Source: Phaeobacter sp. 22II1-1F12B
GTDB lineage: Bacteria > Pseudomonadota > Alphaproteobacteria > Rhodobacterales > Rhodobacteraceae
Assembly: GCF_002210165.1 (NCBI RefSeq)
Contig: NZ_AQQP01000005.1
Location: forward strand, 124,001-188,000
Length of the DNA stretch: 64,000 nucleotides
Direction of reading: 5' to 3'
Position 1 is the stretch's first letter, and every line of letters starts with the position of its first letter. The translations under genes were made by a program, and so were the position numbers. A model generated the notes under the pieces. That model was not told where the DNA came from. It was given only the letters and a program-made list of their open reading frames with translations, and searched no databases. This document shows positions 9,330 through 17,379 of this stretch, piece after piece.

Positions 9330-10769
9330 TCATTCTTCCCTGTCGGATATCGGCTGCGCATGACCCATTTTGCGGATCGCGTCAACAATCACCGAGAGCT
9401 TCATCGACAGGGAGCCTTTGGCCAGCACGACATCGCCACTGTCGATCCGGTGGCGCAGGCCCGGCTCCATTTCCGCGCTTGTTTCCGCCCAGGCGCCGCG
9501 CTTGTTTTCGGGCAGCGCCGCGTGAAGGTTCTGCATCAGTGGCCCGATGCAATGGACGCAGTCGATGTGGTCCATCGCTGCAAGGCTGGCCAGCCCGGCG
9601 TGAAGCGAAGCGGCGTCCTCGCCCAGTTCCTTCATGTCACCGAGGAAGGCGATGCGCCGCCCGATCTGGACCCGGCCCGTGCCGTCGCGCACGGGCGACG
9701 CGGCCAGCACGTCGAGCGCGGCGGCCATCGAAGTCGGGTTCGCGTTATAGGCATCGTCGAGCAGATCGATGGAAAGATCGGCTTCGATCGCGTCAAGGTG
9801 GATGGTCTCGCGGGTGCCCCTGCCGCGATAGGGCTGCCAGCGTCCCAAGCTGAGTGTCGCCAGCGCGAGATCGGCACCGAGCGCTTCGCAGGATGCCAGC
9901 GCCCCTAGCGCGTTCATCGCAAAGTGTTTGCCCGGGGTATTCAGCTTGAACAGGATCGCTTCACCCCGGTTCTGGGCCTGAACGACGGTGGCATCGCCCG
10001 AAATCCGCACGTCGTTCAGGATGAAGTCCTGCGCATTGCGGCCAAAGCTGACAGGACGTGCCCCGCATTCCGCAGCCTTGGCAGAGAGGATCGCGGCCGT
10101 GTCGATATCTGCATTCAGGATCGCGACGCCCTTGGGTTCGAGACCGTCGAGGATGGCGGCTTTTTCCCGAGCAATCCCCTCGACACTTTCGAATGCTTCA
10201 AGATGGGCGGCGGCGACGGTGGTGATCATGGCCACATGCGGGCGCGCCATGCGGGCCAGCGGCGCGATCTCGCCGGGGTGGTTCATGCCGATCTCGATCA
10301 CCGCGTATTCGGTGTCGGACGGCATCCGCGCCAGCGTCAGCGGTACGCCCCAATGATTATTGTAGCTCGCGACCGAGGCATGGGTGCGGCCCTGATCCGA
10401 GAGCATTTCAAAGAGCATTTCCTTGGTCGAGGTCTTGCCCACGCTGCCGGTGACGGCGATTACGCGCGCCCCGGCACGCGCCCGGCCCGCGCGGCCAAGC
10501 GCCTCAAGCCCGGCTTGAACGTCATCGACGATCAGCAGCGGCGCGTCTTGGGGCAGACCTTCGGGCACATGGCTGACCAGCGCGGCCCCTGCCCCCTTTT
10601 CCAGTGCCTGCGCCACGAATTCGTGGCCGTCCCGCGCGGCGCTGAGCGCGACGAAAAGATCGCCGGGTTCCAACGTGCGGGTGTCGATGGAAACGCCGCT
10701 GACATGCCAATCACCCTGCGCCTGTCCGCCGGTGGCGGCGGCAGCCTCGGCTGCTGTCCAGAGGCTCAT
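9330..10769 (-). CDS. murF: MurF, UDP-MurNAc-tripeptide:D-Ala-D-Ala ligase
   Basis: A 479-residue cytosolic Mur ligase that attaches D-Ala-D-Ala. The N-terminal domain carries SIDTRTLEPGDLFVAL, the central domain holds the ATP loop VIAVTGSVGKTSTKEMLFEM, and DDAYNANPTSMAAAL is the MurF-type signature in the C-terminal part. The start overlaps the murE stop by four bases (ATGA), so the two are coupled. Confidence 0.96.
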   Translation of the reverse strand: MSLWTAAEAAAATGGQAQGDWHVSGVSIDTRTLEPGDLFVALSAARDGHEFVAQALEKGAGAALVSHVPEGLPQDAPLLIVDDVQAGLEALGRAGRARAGARVIAVTGSVGKTSTKEMLFEMLSDQGRTHASVASYNNHWGVPLTLARMPSDTEYAVIEIGMNHPGEIAPLARMARPHVAMITTVAAAHLEAFESVEGIAREKAAILDGLEPKGVAILNADIDTAAILSAKAAECGARPVSFGRNAQDFILNDVRISGDATVVQAQNRGEAILFKLNTPGKHFAMNALGALASCEALGADLALATLSLGRWQPYRGRGTRETIHLDAIEADLSIDLLDDAYNANPTSMAAALDVLAASPVRDGTGRVQIGRRIAFLGDMKELGEDAASLHAGLASLAAMDHIDCVHCIGPLMQNLHAALPENKRGAWAETSAEMEPGLRHRIDSGDVVLAKGSLSMKLSVIVDAIRKMGHAQPISDREE

Positions 10770-12259
10770 ACCGGCCGCCCGTCCAGCGCGGCCACCGCGA
10801 CGCTGGCCTGTTCCGTATCGTCAAAAGGCAAGATGTCGTCTCCTACGATCTGGCCGGTTTCATGTCCCTTACCCGCGATCAGCAGCGCATCGCCCGGTTC
10901 GAGCATATCGACGCCGCGCAGGATCGCCTCGGCCCGGTCGGCGACCTCGGTCGCCTGAGGCGCACCGTTCAGAACGGCGGCGCGGATCAGCGAAGGGTCT
11001 TCGCTACGCGGGTTGTCATCCGTGACAATGACGAGATCGGCGTTTTCCGCCGCGGCGCGTCCCATCAGCGGGCGCTTGGCCGTGTCACGGTCGCCGCCCG
11101 CGCCGATGATGGCAATGAGCCGACCCATCACATGCGGGCGCATGGCCGACAGGGCCGTGGCGATGGCATCTGGCGTATGGGCAAAATCGACAAAGACAGC
11201 CGCCCCGTTTTCACGGGTCGCGGCAAGCTGCATACGCCCCCGCACGGTGCGCAGGAAGGGCAGCGTTTCGAACACTTCTTCCGGGTCGTCGCCCGCCGCG
11301 ATTGCCAGCCCACAGGCGAGCAGCACGTTTTCCGCCTGAAAGCCACCGATCAGACCAAGGCGGACCTGATGCGGGCGTCCTTCCCACGTAAAGCGGATGT
11401 TCTGACCGGTGGCATCGAACTGCTGGTTCAAGAGGCTCAGATCGCCGATCGCATGGCCCGTGGTGATAACGCGCTGGCCGCGCGCGGCGGCGATGGCGCG
11501 CAGTTCGACCCCGCGCGCGTCGTCAAGGTTGATTACAGCGGTGCCGTCCTCGGGCAGGACCCGGCGGAACAATCCGGCCTTGGCGGCGAAATAGTCGTCA
11601 AAGCTCGCATGGTAGTCGAGGTGATCTTGCGAGAAATTGGTGAAACCGGCAGCGACAAGGCTGACGCCATCAAGGCGGCGCTGCTCAAGCCCGTGGCTCG
11701 ACGCCTCCATCGCCGCATGGGTCACGCCATGCGCGGTGGCCTCGGCCAGAGCGCGGTGCAGCGTGATCGGCTCGGGCGTGGTATGAGCGAGCGGCGCGCT
11801 CCACGCGCCTTCGACCCCGGTGGTGCCAAGGTTGATCGCGCTGTGACCAAGCTCTGTCCAGATCTGGCGCAGGAAATTGGTGACAGAAGTCTTGCCGTTG
11901 GTGCCCGTCACGGCGACCATCGTTGCTGGCTGCGCCCCAAACCAGAGCGCCGAGGTATAGGCCAACGTCTGGCGCGGGTCCTCGGCCACGATCAAGGCGG
12001 CATCCGATGCGCCCAACTCCTCGGCGGCGATCCGCGCGCCCGCCGCATCGGTCAGAATCGCATGGGCCCCCATACGCAGCGCGAACTGGATGAATTCGCC
12101 CCCATGCACCTTGGTGCCCGGCAGCGCGGCAAAGAGGTGCCCCTCTTTGACATCGCGACTGTCGACGGAAAGTCCGGTGATTTCAGGGTCTCGCCCGCCA
12201 CGTGCCGCAAGGGCAAGCTGGCTCAGGCGCTTGGCAGGCCTTTGGTCCGTTTTGCCCAT
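10766..12259 (-). CDS. murE: MurE, UDP-MurNAc-dipeptide:meso-DAP ligase
   Basis: A 497-residue ligase adding the third stem-peptide residue. It shows GLSVDSRDVKEGHLFAALPG, the ATP loop VAVTGTNGKTSVTNFLRQIW and, near the C-terminus, TDDNPRSEDP. The DNPR motif marks meso-diaminopimelate-specific MurE, as expected in a Gram-negative. It is preceded by ftsI with a short 17 bp gap and coupled to murF downstream. Confidence 0.96.
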   Translation of the reverse strand: MGKTDQRPAKRLSQLALAARGGRDPEITGLSVDSRDVKEGHLFAALPGTKVHGGEFIQFALRMGAHAILTDAAGARIAAEELGASDAALIVAEDPRQTLAYTSALWFGAQPATMVAVTGTNGKTSVTNFLRQIWTELGHSAINLGTTGVEGAWSAPLAHTTPEPITLHRALAEATAHGVTHAAMEASSHGLEQRRLDGVSLVAAGFTNFSQDHLDYHASFDDYFAAKAGLFRRVLPEDGTAVINLDDARGVELRAIAAARGQRVITTGHAIGDLSLLNQQFDATGQNIRFTWEGRPHQVRLGLIGGFQAENVLLACGLAIAAGDDPEEVFETLPFLRTVRGRMQLAATRENGAAVFVDFAHTPDAIATALSAMRPHVMGRLIAIIGAGGDRDTAKRPLMGRAAAENADLVIVTDDNPRSEDPSLIRAAVLNGAPQATEVADRAEAILRGVDMLEPGDALLIAGKGHETGQIVGDDILPFDDTEQASVAVAALDGRPV

Positions 12260-12276
12260 GTTCCTGCCCTCTCTGC

Positions 12277-14061
12277 CTAGTTCGAGGTCAGGGTTATACC
12301 AGCCGGTGCGCGGGGTTCAATATCCGGTCTGAGGCCAAGGAGCGGTGCCACGCGGGCAATCATCTCGGCCGCCACCGGAACTGCCGTCCAGCCTGCCGTG
12401 CGGCGCGGTTCGGAGCCGGAATTTTCCGACGGTTCGTCCAGTGTCACGATCAACACGTAACGCGGATCGTGTGCCGGGAACATGCTGGCAAAGGTCGCGA
12501 TCACCTTGTCGTCGTAATAGCCGCCGCGCGGCTTGGGCTTGTCGGCCGTGCCGGTCTTGCCCGCCACCGCATAGCCCGGCACGTCGCCAAAGCTTGCCGT
12601 GCCTTCGGAAACCACGAGCCGCAGCATGTTGCGCGAGGCGGCGGCGGTTTCGGGTGACATCACCTGCGGCCCTTCCTGCGGCATGTCCTGACGCAGCAAG
12701 GTTGGCGCTACATAGCGCCCGCCATTCGCAATCGCCGCATAGGCCGAAGCAAGGTGCATCGGGCTGGCTGACAACCCGTGCCCGTAAGAAATCGTCATCG
12801 CCGAAAGCTCTGACCAGTTCTTGGGCAAGAGCGGGCTGGCCCCCGAAGCCTCGACGATCTCGACTGGAGTCGGATCGAGGAAACCGAGATGCGACAGGAA
12901 TTCTCTCTGCCGATCCGCACCGATCTGCTGCGCGATGCGGGCGGTCCCGATGTTAGAGGATTTCACGATGATCTTGGTAACGGACAACTCTTTGCCGTAG
13001 TTGTGAAAATCGCGAATACGGAACTTACCCCAGCGCAGCGGACCACGGGTGTCAATCACCGTTTCCGGGCCGACCAACCCAAGGTCCATCGCCTGTGCAA
13101 CGGCAAAGATCTTGAAGGTCGAGCCCAGTTCATACACCCCCTGAACCGCGCGGTTGAACAGCGGGCTGACCGATGGATCAAACCCCGAGGTCGGAGGCGC
13201 GGGACGGTCGTTGGGATCGAAATCCGGCAGGCTCACCAACGAGATCACCTCGCCCGTGTGCACATCCATAAGGATCGAGGTCGCGCCGCGCGCATTCATC
13301 AGCTTCATGCCGCCGTAAAGCACACGCTCGGCCGCCGCCTGCACCGTCAGATCAAGCGACAGGGTCAGCGGCTTGCCGCCATTGGCCGGGTCACGGAGAT
13401 AATTGTCGAACTGCTTCTCGACCCCGGCTACGCCGATCACCTCAGCGGCATCGACGCCTTCCTTGCCGAAAGACGCCCCGCCCAGCACATGGGCCGCGAG
13501 CGAACCATTGGGATAAAGACGCATTTCGCGCGGACCGAACAACAGGCCCGGATCGCCGATATCATGCACCGCCTGCTTTTGTTCGGGGCTGATTTTCTTC
13601 TTGATCCACACGAACTTGCGCTTGCCGGTGAAATCCTTGATCAGCCGGTCGCGGTCGAGATCGGGAAAGATTTTGACCAGCCCTTCAGCAGCCGCAAGCG
13701 GATCGATCATGAAGGGCGGCTGGGCGTAAAGCGAATGTGTTTCGAAATTGGTCGCGAGGATGCGACCTTCGCGGTCGACGATATCGCCCCGCTGCGCCGC
13801 AATGGGCGTGCCGATGGCGCTTGCCAGCGGTTCCTCGGCCTCAGAGACCGAAAGCAAACCCATCCGCCCGCCGATGACCGTGAAGGCACAGAAAAAGAAC
13901 ATGCCAAGGACAAGCAGACGCCCTTCAGCCCGGCTGCGCGCCTTGTCCTGCATCTCGGCATGGCGATGACGCAGGTTCTCGCGCATGATCGCATCCGGGT
14001 TTTCACCATTGGCGCGGGCGGAAAGGATGCGTGCAAGCGGGCGTAGAGGGGTGCGGATCAT
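12277..14061 (-). CDS. ftsI: FtsI/PBP3, septal peptidoglycan transpeptidase
   Basis: A 594-residue class B penicillin-binding protein. After a basic cytoplasmic tail there is one membrane helix (LLVLGMFFFCAFTVIGGRMGLL), then a pedestal and a transpeptidase domain. Active-site motifs are visible: STFK with Ser314 as nucleophile, SSN in KSSNIGTARIA, and KTG near residue 502 in AGKTGTADKPKPRGG. It cross-links septal glycan with FtsW. Its start overlaps the ftsL stop by four bases. Confidence 0.96.
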   Translation of the reverse strand: MIRTPLRPLARILSARANGENPDAIMRENLRHRHAEMQDKARSRAEGRLLVLGMFFFCAFTVIGGRMGLLSVSEAEEPLASAIGTPIAAQRGDIVDREGRILATNFETHSLYAQPPFMIDPLAAAEGLVKIFPDLDRDRLIKDFTGKRKFVWIKKKISPEQKQAVHDIGDPGLLFGPREMRLYPNGSLAAHVLGGASFGKEGVDAAEVIGVAGVEKQFDNYLRDPANGGKPLTLSLDLTVQAAAERVLYGGMKLMNARGATSILMDVHTGEVISLVSLPDFDPNDRPAPPTSGFDPSVSPLFNRAVQGVYELGSTFKIFAVAQAMDLGLVGPETVIDTRGPLRWGKFRIRDFHNYGKELSVTKIIVKSSNIGTARIAQQIGADRQREFLSHLGFLDPTPVEIVEASGASPLLPKNWSELSAMTISYGHGLSASPMHLASAYAAIANGGRYVAPTLLRQDMPQEGPQVMSPETAAASRNMLRLVVSEGTASFGDVPGYAVAGKTGTADKPKPRGGYYDDKVIATFASMFPAHDPRYVLIVTLDEPSENSGSEPRRTAGWTAVPVAAEMIARVAPLLGLRPDIEPRAPAGITLTSN

Positions 14062-14408
14062 GGCTCCTGCTCTCCTGCCATGGTGGAGACATCAATCGGG
14101 TTGGTAATCGGCAACAGCGGCTCGGGCGGATAGCTGACCTCGTCCACGCGACCGAACTGGTCGGGGCGCAGGGGCAACAGGCCGAGGCGGTCGAAATTCA
14201 GCTCTGCCAGCTCCAAAAGCCGGTTCGGACGGTTGAGATAGGCCCATTCCGCGCGCAAAACGCTCAGGCGCACCTGCGCGGCGCCGATCTGGTGCTGAAG
14301 CCGCTGCGTATCCTTGAGAACCTGCTGTGTCGCGTAGTTTTCCCGGTAGGCCCAGAACGCCAGCGCAAAAACGAGCAGCACGGTAAAGACGTAGATCAGG
14401 CTTTTCAT
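14058..14408 (-). CDS. ftsL: FtsL-like cell division protein
   Basis: A 116-residue bitopic protein with one N-terminal membrane helix ([19 protein letters not shown]) followed by a periplasmic coiled-coil stretch ([32 protein letters not shown]). This matches the FtsL design, as does its position between rsmH and ftsI. FtsL would bridge the FtsQB and FtsWI complexes. Primary sequence is poorly conserved in the family, so the call rests on topology, length and location. It overlaps both neighbours by four bases. Confidence 0.9.
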   Translation of the reverse strand: MKSLIYVFTVLLVFALAFWAYRENYATQQVLKDTQRLQHQIGAAQVRLSVLRAEWAYLNRPNRLLELAELNFDRLGLLPLRPDQFGRVDEVSYPPEPLLPITNPIDVSTMAGEQEP

Positions 14409-15400
14409 CTGCGGGCCTCCCTGAGTTGCGGCATCCCAAGTTCATTCGCGTCGATTTCCCCCGCCGGCGCATCGGTGCGCACCGCTACCCGCAGCTTGGC
14501 AGAGCGGGAGCGCGGGTTTTCGGCCAGCTCCTCATCATCGGCTGCGATGGCCTTGCGGGACAAAAGGGTGAATTGCGGGGCATCTTCCTCGACGGCGGGG
14601 GCGTAGCGGTTCACGTTGCCGGTCTTGCCCGCGCGCGCCGTCAGAAAGCGTTTAACCATCCGGTCCTCGACCGAATGAAAAGATACAACGGCCAGCTTAC
14701 CGCCCGGCTTCAACGCCCGCTCGGCAGCCATAAGGCCCTGATACAACTCGCCATATTCGTCATTTACCGCGATGCGAAGCGCCTGAAAGCTGCGCGTGGC
14801 CGGGTGCGACTGGCCGGGCTTGGCGCGCGGCAGGCAGGATTCGATAAGCTTTGCGAGGCGAAGCGTCGTCGTGATCGGCTCTTCCTGGCGCGCCTTCACG
14901 ATGGCGCGGGCAATGCGGCGACTTGCGCGCTCTTCACCGTAGCGAAACAGGATGTCGGCGATATCCTCTTCGGCCGCGCCATTCACTAGATCGGCAGCGC
15001 TTGGCCCGTCCTGCGACATGCGCATGTCGAGCGGGCCGTCCTTCATGAACGAGAACCCGCGTTCCGCCTGATCGAGCTGCATCGAGGAGACGCCGAGATC
15101 GAGCACGATACCGTCAAGGTCGCTGGCATATTCATCCATGCGCGAAAAGACACCGGGCTGCATCACCAACCGGTCGCCATATTCTCCGGCCCAGTCCTGC
15201 GCCATTTCAAATGCCAGCGGATCGCGGTCGACGCCGATTACCTTGTCGGCCCCGGCCTCGAGCAATCCGCGCGTGTAGCCTCCCGCGCCAAACGTACCGT
15301 CCAGCCAGACGCCCGTCACCGGCGCCACGGCGGCCAGCAAGGGGCGCAGCAGCACGGGAACATGGGGTTTGTCAGGATCGTGGGCGTCATCCTGAGTCAT
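14405..15400 (-). CDS. rsmH: RsmH, 16S rRNA m4C1402 methyltransferase
   Basis: A 331-residue SAM-dependent methyltransferase (formerly MraW) acting on C1402 of 16S rRNA. The SAM site appears as [19 protein letters not shown] and [12 protein letters not shown]. Other hallmarks are [23 protein letters not shown] and [14 protein letters not shown], and [18 protein letters not shown] follows. It is four bases downstream of mraZ, the standard dcw order. Confidence 0.97.
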   Translation of the reverse strand: MTQDDAHDPDKPHVPVLLRPLLAAVAPVTGVWLDGTFGAGGYTRGLLEAGADKVIGVDRDPLAFEMAQDWAGEYGDRLVMQPGVFSRMDEYASDLDGIVLDLGVSSMQLDQAERGFSFMKDGPLDMRMSQDGPSAADLVNGAAEEDIADILFRYGEERASRRIARAIVKARQEEPITTTLRLAKLIESCLPRAKPGQSHPATRSFQALRIAVNDEYGELYQGLMAAERALKPGGKLAVVSFHSVEDRMVKRFLTARAGKTGNVNRYAPAVEEDAPQFTLLSRKAIAADDEELAENPRSRSAKLRVAVRTDAPAGEIDANELGMPQLREARR

Positions 15401-15404
15401 GCCA

Positions 15405-15917
15405 TCACCCTGCCTCTGGCGCGACGGGTGCGGCGTCGAGATACATCATGATATCAAAGTCTTCGGGCATCTCGTCGAGAACCGCCTCGGCCTTGGCCTT
15501 GTCAGCCTCGTAATCCTCGGGCTTCCAGATCTGGAACGTATCGCCCGCGCCCGCAAAGACCGCCATGTCATCAAGACCGATCTTGTTGCGCAGCTTGGCG
15601 GGCAGCACCAGGCGGCCGGTTTCGTCGACTGTCATCGGGTGGCTCTGGCGATGAAACAGGGTTTCCATCATCCGCCGGGGCACAGAGCCGCGCGGCAGGG
15701 AGTCGATCTTGGCATCAACCTCTTCGATGGCTTCCATTGTATAGCATTCGAGATAATTGCGGCGGTGATCGCCGTAGACCACGACAAGCTGAGGGTTCTG
15801 ACCGGACTGCCAATCGGGATCACCGGCTTCGAGAACACGACGAAACAGGGCGGGGATGGACACCCTGCCCTTCGCATCGACCTTGTGTTCGCTTTCGCCT
15901 CTGAACCTGCGGCTCAC
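15405..15917 (-). CDS. mraZ: MraZ, dcw transcriptional regulator
   Basis: A 170-residue DNA-binding protein made of two AbrB-like halves. The duplicated cores [16 protein letters not shown] (about residues 11-26) and [16 protein letters not shown] (about 95-110) are visible. MraZ represses its own operon by binding tandem TGGGN repeats. Matching repeats lie upstream at 16372-16386 and 16517-16554. It heads the dcw operon behind a long untranslated leader. Confidence 0.96.
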   Translation of the reverse strand: MSRRFRGESEHKVDAKGRVSIPALFRRVLEAGDPDWQSGQNPQLVVVYGDHRRNYLECYTMEAIEEVDAKIDSLPRGSVPRRMMETLFHRQSHPMTVDETGRLVLPAKLRNKIGLDDMAVFAGAGDTFQIWKPEDYEADKAKAEAVLDEMPEDFDIMMYLDAAPVAPEAG

Positions 15918-15961
15918 CTGCCCTGTCCTTTACACACGCTCCCGCGTCACATTCCGTTCCC

Positions 15962-16331
15962 CAGAAATGAGAAACGGCGGGTTGATCCGCTGCCACCGAT
16001 CAACCCGCCGCCCTCGTCCCGCCTAGCGGGGGGTGTCCAGCTGCGCGCGCCACCTGGGGGGATGTCTGCTCGCCCGCGCGCCGGATCCTTTGGTCTGATG
16101 AAGGCGTATGGCCTGTATGAAACCTGCTTGTTTTTAGCTTCGGGGTCGTTTGGTGCCCCTATGGGTGTTCGTCTTCATCCGATAACAAAGGGATGCCATG
16201 GGAATTCATGGAAATCAACAGTTTTGTTTGGGAGGTGAGGCACGAACAGCACCAACTCGGGGTTAATTTCGCCCCTAAAAACAAGGGAAGAGCCCCAATC
16301 AACACTACATATAGTGGAGGACAAGAGGGGG
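15962..16331 (-). ncRNA. Candidate UpsM-like leader sRNA of mraZ
   Basis: The long non-coding stretch between a minus-strand TATAAT (16343-16338) and the hairpin 15975-16010 would give a leader of about 370 nt ahead of mraZ. In Rhodobacter sphaeroides the mraZ leader yields a stable sRNA (UpsM) by partial termination. Position and terminator agree, but no primary-sequence match was judged and the 5' end is a guess; the R. sphaeroides RNA is shorter (about 200 nt). The antisense-frame ORFs here have no recognisable protein features. Confidence 0.5.
15975..16010 (-). terminator. Leader hairpin upstream of mraZ (UpsM-type terminator)
   Basis: A perfect 13-bp inverted repeat, CGGCGGGTTGATC and GATCAACCCGCCG, surrounds a 10-base loop. 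Read on the minus strand it is followed by TTTCTCATTTC, an imperfect U-rich tail, 58 bases before the mraZ start codon. In Rhodobacter sphaeroides partial termination just upstream of mraZ releases the leader sRNA UpsM. This hairpin sits in the equivalent place. Confidence 0.75.
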
Positions 16332-16337
16332 AAACGG

Positions 16338-16366
16338 ATTATACTGTGGAAGTACGAGAGGTGAAA
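16338..16366 (-). promoter_or_regulatory. Candidate dcw promoter
   Basis: On the minus strand a perfect TATAAT (16343-16338) lies 17 bases from a weak -35 (TTTCAC, 16366-16361). An MraZ-box pair (16372-16386) sits immediately upstream. This would be the main mraZ promoter, but the -35 is poor. Confidence 0.45.
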
Positions 16367-16371
16367 ATTTA

Positions 16372-16386
16372 TCCCGTGATTTCCCA
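16372..16386 (-). promoter_or_regulatory. MraZ box pair, proximal
   Basis: On the minus strand TGGGA-AATCA-CGGGA: two repeats with 10-base periodicity, the second with one mismatch to TGGGN. It shares the 14-base pattern TGGGAAATCA(T/C)GGG with the distal cluster and abuts the candidate promoter. MraZ is known to bind TGGGN repeats spaced by five bases. Confidence 0.65.
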
Positions 16387-16419
16387 GTTTTTTTCGGTTT
16401 CCACGCTGAAACGCCCAAT

Positions 16420-16434
16420 GTTCGCAAATTGTTC
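16420..16434. promoter_or_regulatory. LexA-type box GTTC-N7-GTTC
   Basis: GTTCGCAAATTGTTC matches the alphaproteobacterial LexA direct repeat GTTC-N7-GTTC exactly. It lies between the two MraZ-box clusters upstream of the dcw operon. The pattern is short enough to arise by chance about twice in 64 kb, so its position is the main support. Confidence 0.4.
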
Positions 16435-16516
16435 CTGATTTGCCTCGGATTTTTTCGACGAAAGACGGTGAAAAATCTGGGCGAAAGAGATTGCCGGTCT
16501 ATCTTTACCAAAGGCG

Positions 16517-16554
16517 TCCCATGGTTTCCCACGGTACCGTCCCATGATTTCCCA
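16517..16554 (-). promoter_or_regulatory. MraZ box cluster, distal (four repeats)
   Basis: On the minus strand four exact TGGGA repeats read TGGGA-N5-TGGGA-CGGTACCG-TGGGA-N5-TGGGA. Within each pair the period is 10 bases, the spacing known for MraZ operators. The two pairs are separated by a perfect 8-base palindrome. The cluster lies about 600 bases upstream of mraZ. Confidence 0.75.
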
Positions 16555-16960
16555 AAGGAGCGACACCACTCACGTGACCCGCGCGAGAGCCATACGAAAA
16601 CACTGACAGGAATCACCCCGGAAGAAAAGAAAGTGATTCCCCTTTTCGTAAAAACTCGAATCGTCCCGGCGATTCCTCGAACTGACCGATCCAGAACCTT
16701 GCCAAATGATTGACGTCACTCAACGCTACGTAAAGATGACTCATTTGCACAATTTTTACGCGCGTAAAGGCGCTTTGACCAGAATATCGGCACCACCGGA
16801 ACAGCGCTAACAGTGTTGACCGGTCAACACTTAGCCCATCCATGCATTTGCTGCATGGCAGCATTGAAAAAGGGTGCGGTTGTGCAGGCGCAGCAATTCG
16901 CTAAATTGGTTTCAAGTTAAGGCGCTGGCAAGAACGGCACCTTACAAAGGAACAACGGAT
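16555..16960. other. Non-coding region with several palindromes
   Basis: No protein gene is supported here. Perfect or near-perfect palindromes are TTTACGCGCGTAAA (16755-16768), AGTGTTGACCGGTCAACACT (16812-16831) and CCATGCA-tttgc-TGCATGG (16840-16858). They lie just upstream of the plus-strand sRNA array, where its promoter should be, and may be regulator sites. A candidate CTAAAT -10 is at 16901-16906. No DUF1127 small gene (ccaF1-like) precedes the array. Confidence 0.45.
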
Positions 16961-17040
16961 CAGGCCCTCCTCTCCTCCTCCCTGGAGGGTCTGTATTTAG
17001 CGGCGGCATCACTCTCCTCCCCGATGTCGCCGCCTTTTAT
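16961..17040 (+). ncRNA. CcsR/cuckoo-type sRNA, copy 1 (divergent)
   Basis: First of four tandem units. Hairpin I is CCCTCC (16965-16970) / GGAGGG (16984-16989) with CTCCTCC in the loop. Hairpin II is GGCGGCATC-actctcctcccc-GATGTCGCC followed by GCCTTTT, a Rho-independent terminator. The first hairpin differs in sequence from those of the other copies but keeps the C-rich loop. Confidence 0.75.
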
Positions 17041-17061
17041 AACCGGCCTTATGGCCAAAAG

Positions 17062-17147
17062 ATGCACCTGCGACCGCTCCTCCCTGTGTCGTAGGTGATG
17101 CAAGAGAGCGGCGACATCATCCTCCTCCCCGATGTCGCCGCCTTTTG
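17062..17147 (+). ncRNA. CcsR/cuckoo-type sRNA, copy 2
   Basis: Hairpin I pairs CACCTGCGAC (17065-17074) with GTCGTAGGTG (17088-17097) around a loop with GCTCCTCCC. Hairpin II pairs GCGGCGACATC (17108-17118) with GATGTCGCCGC (17131-17141) around ATCCTCCTCCCC, then CTTTT. Base changes in hairpin I relative to copies 3 and 4 preserve pairing. Confidence 0.82.
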
Positions 17148-17172
17148 AACCCAGGTCTCCGGACCTGACCGG

Positions 17173-17259
17173 AATTCGTCTGTGGCCGCTCCTCCCTGTG
17201 CCGCAGATGATGCAAGAGCGCGGCGACATCATCCTCCTCCCCGATGTCGCCGCCTTTTG
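17173..17259 (+). ncRNA. CcsR/cuckoo-type sRNA, copy 3
   Basis: Hairpin I pairs CGTCTGTGGC (17177-17186) with GCCGCAGATG (17200-17209), loop with GCTCCTCCC. Hairpin II (17220-17253) has the same stem and CCTCCTCCCC loop as copy 2, then CTTTT. GGC/GCC here against GAC/GTC in copies 2 and 4 is a compensatory pair change. Confidence 0.82.
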
Positions 17260-17287
17260 ATCCCCCGGCAAACCCGGACCGAAATTA

Positions 17288-17379
17288 GTAATTCGTCTGT
17301 GACCGCTCCTCCCTGTGTCGCAGATGATGCAAGAGCGCGGCGACATCATCCTCCTCCCGATGTCGCCGCCTTTTTTTTG
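17288..17379 (+). ncRNA. CcsR/cuckoo-type sRNA, copy 4
   Basis: Hairpin I pairs CGTCTGTGAC (17294-17303) with GTCGCAGATG (17317-17326). Hairpin II pairs GCGGCGACATC (17337-17347) with GATGTCGCCGC (17359-17369) around ATCCTCCTCCC. It ends in eight Ts (17371-17378) where the other copies have four, so the strongest terminator closes the array. This suggests co-transcription followed by processing. Confidence 0.83.

Noticed and set aside
15918-16400. RNase P RNA gene considered upstream of mraZ
   Set aside because: The conserved GGAAAGTCCGG-type core was not found on either strand of this region.
16193-16713. Small open frames between mraZ and the sRNA array
   Set aside because: They overlap in several frames, lack ribosome binding sites or domains, and cover the MraZ boxes and leader.
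16812-16831. 20-base palindrome as an FNR/FixK box
   Set aside because: The half-sites TTGA and TCAA are separated by four bases, not the six that TTGAT-N4-ATCAA requires.
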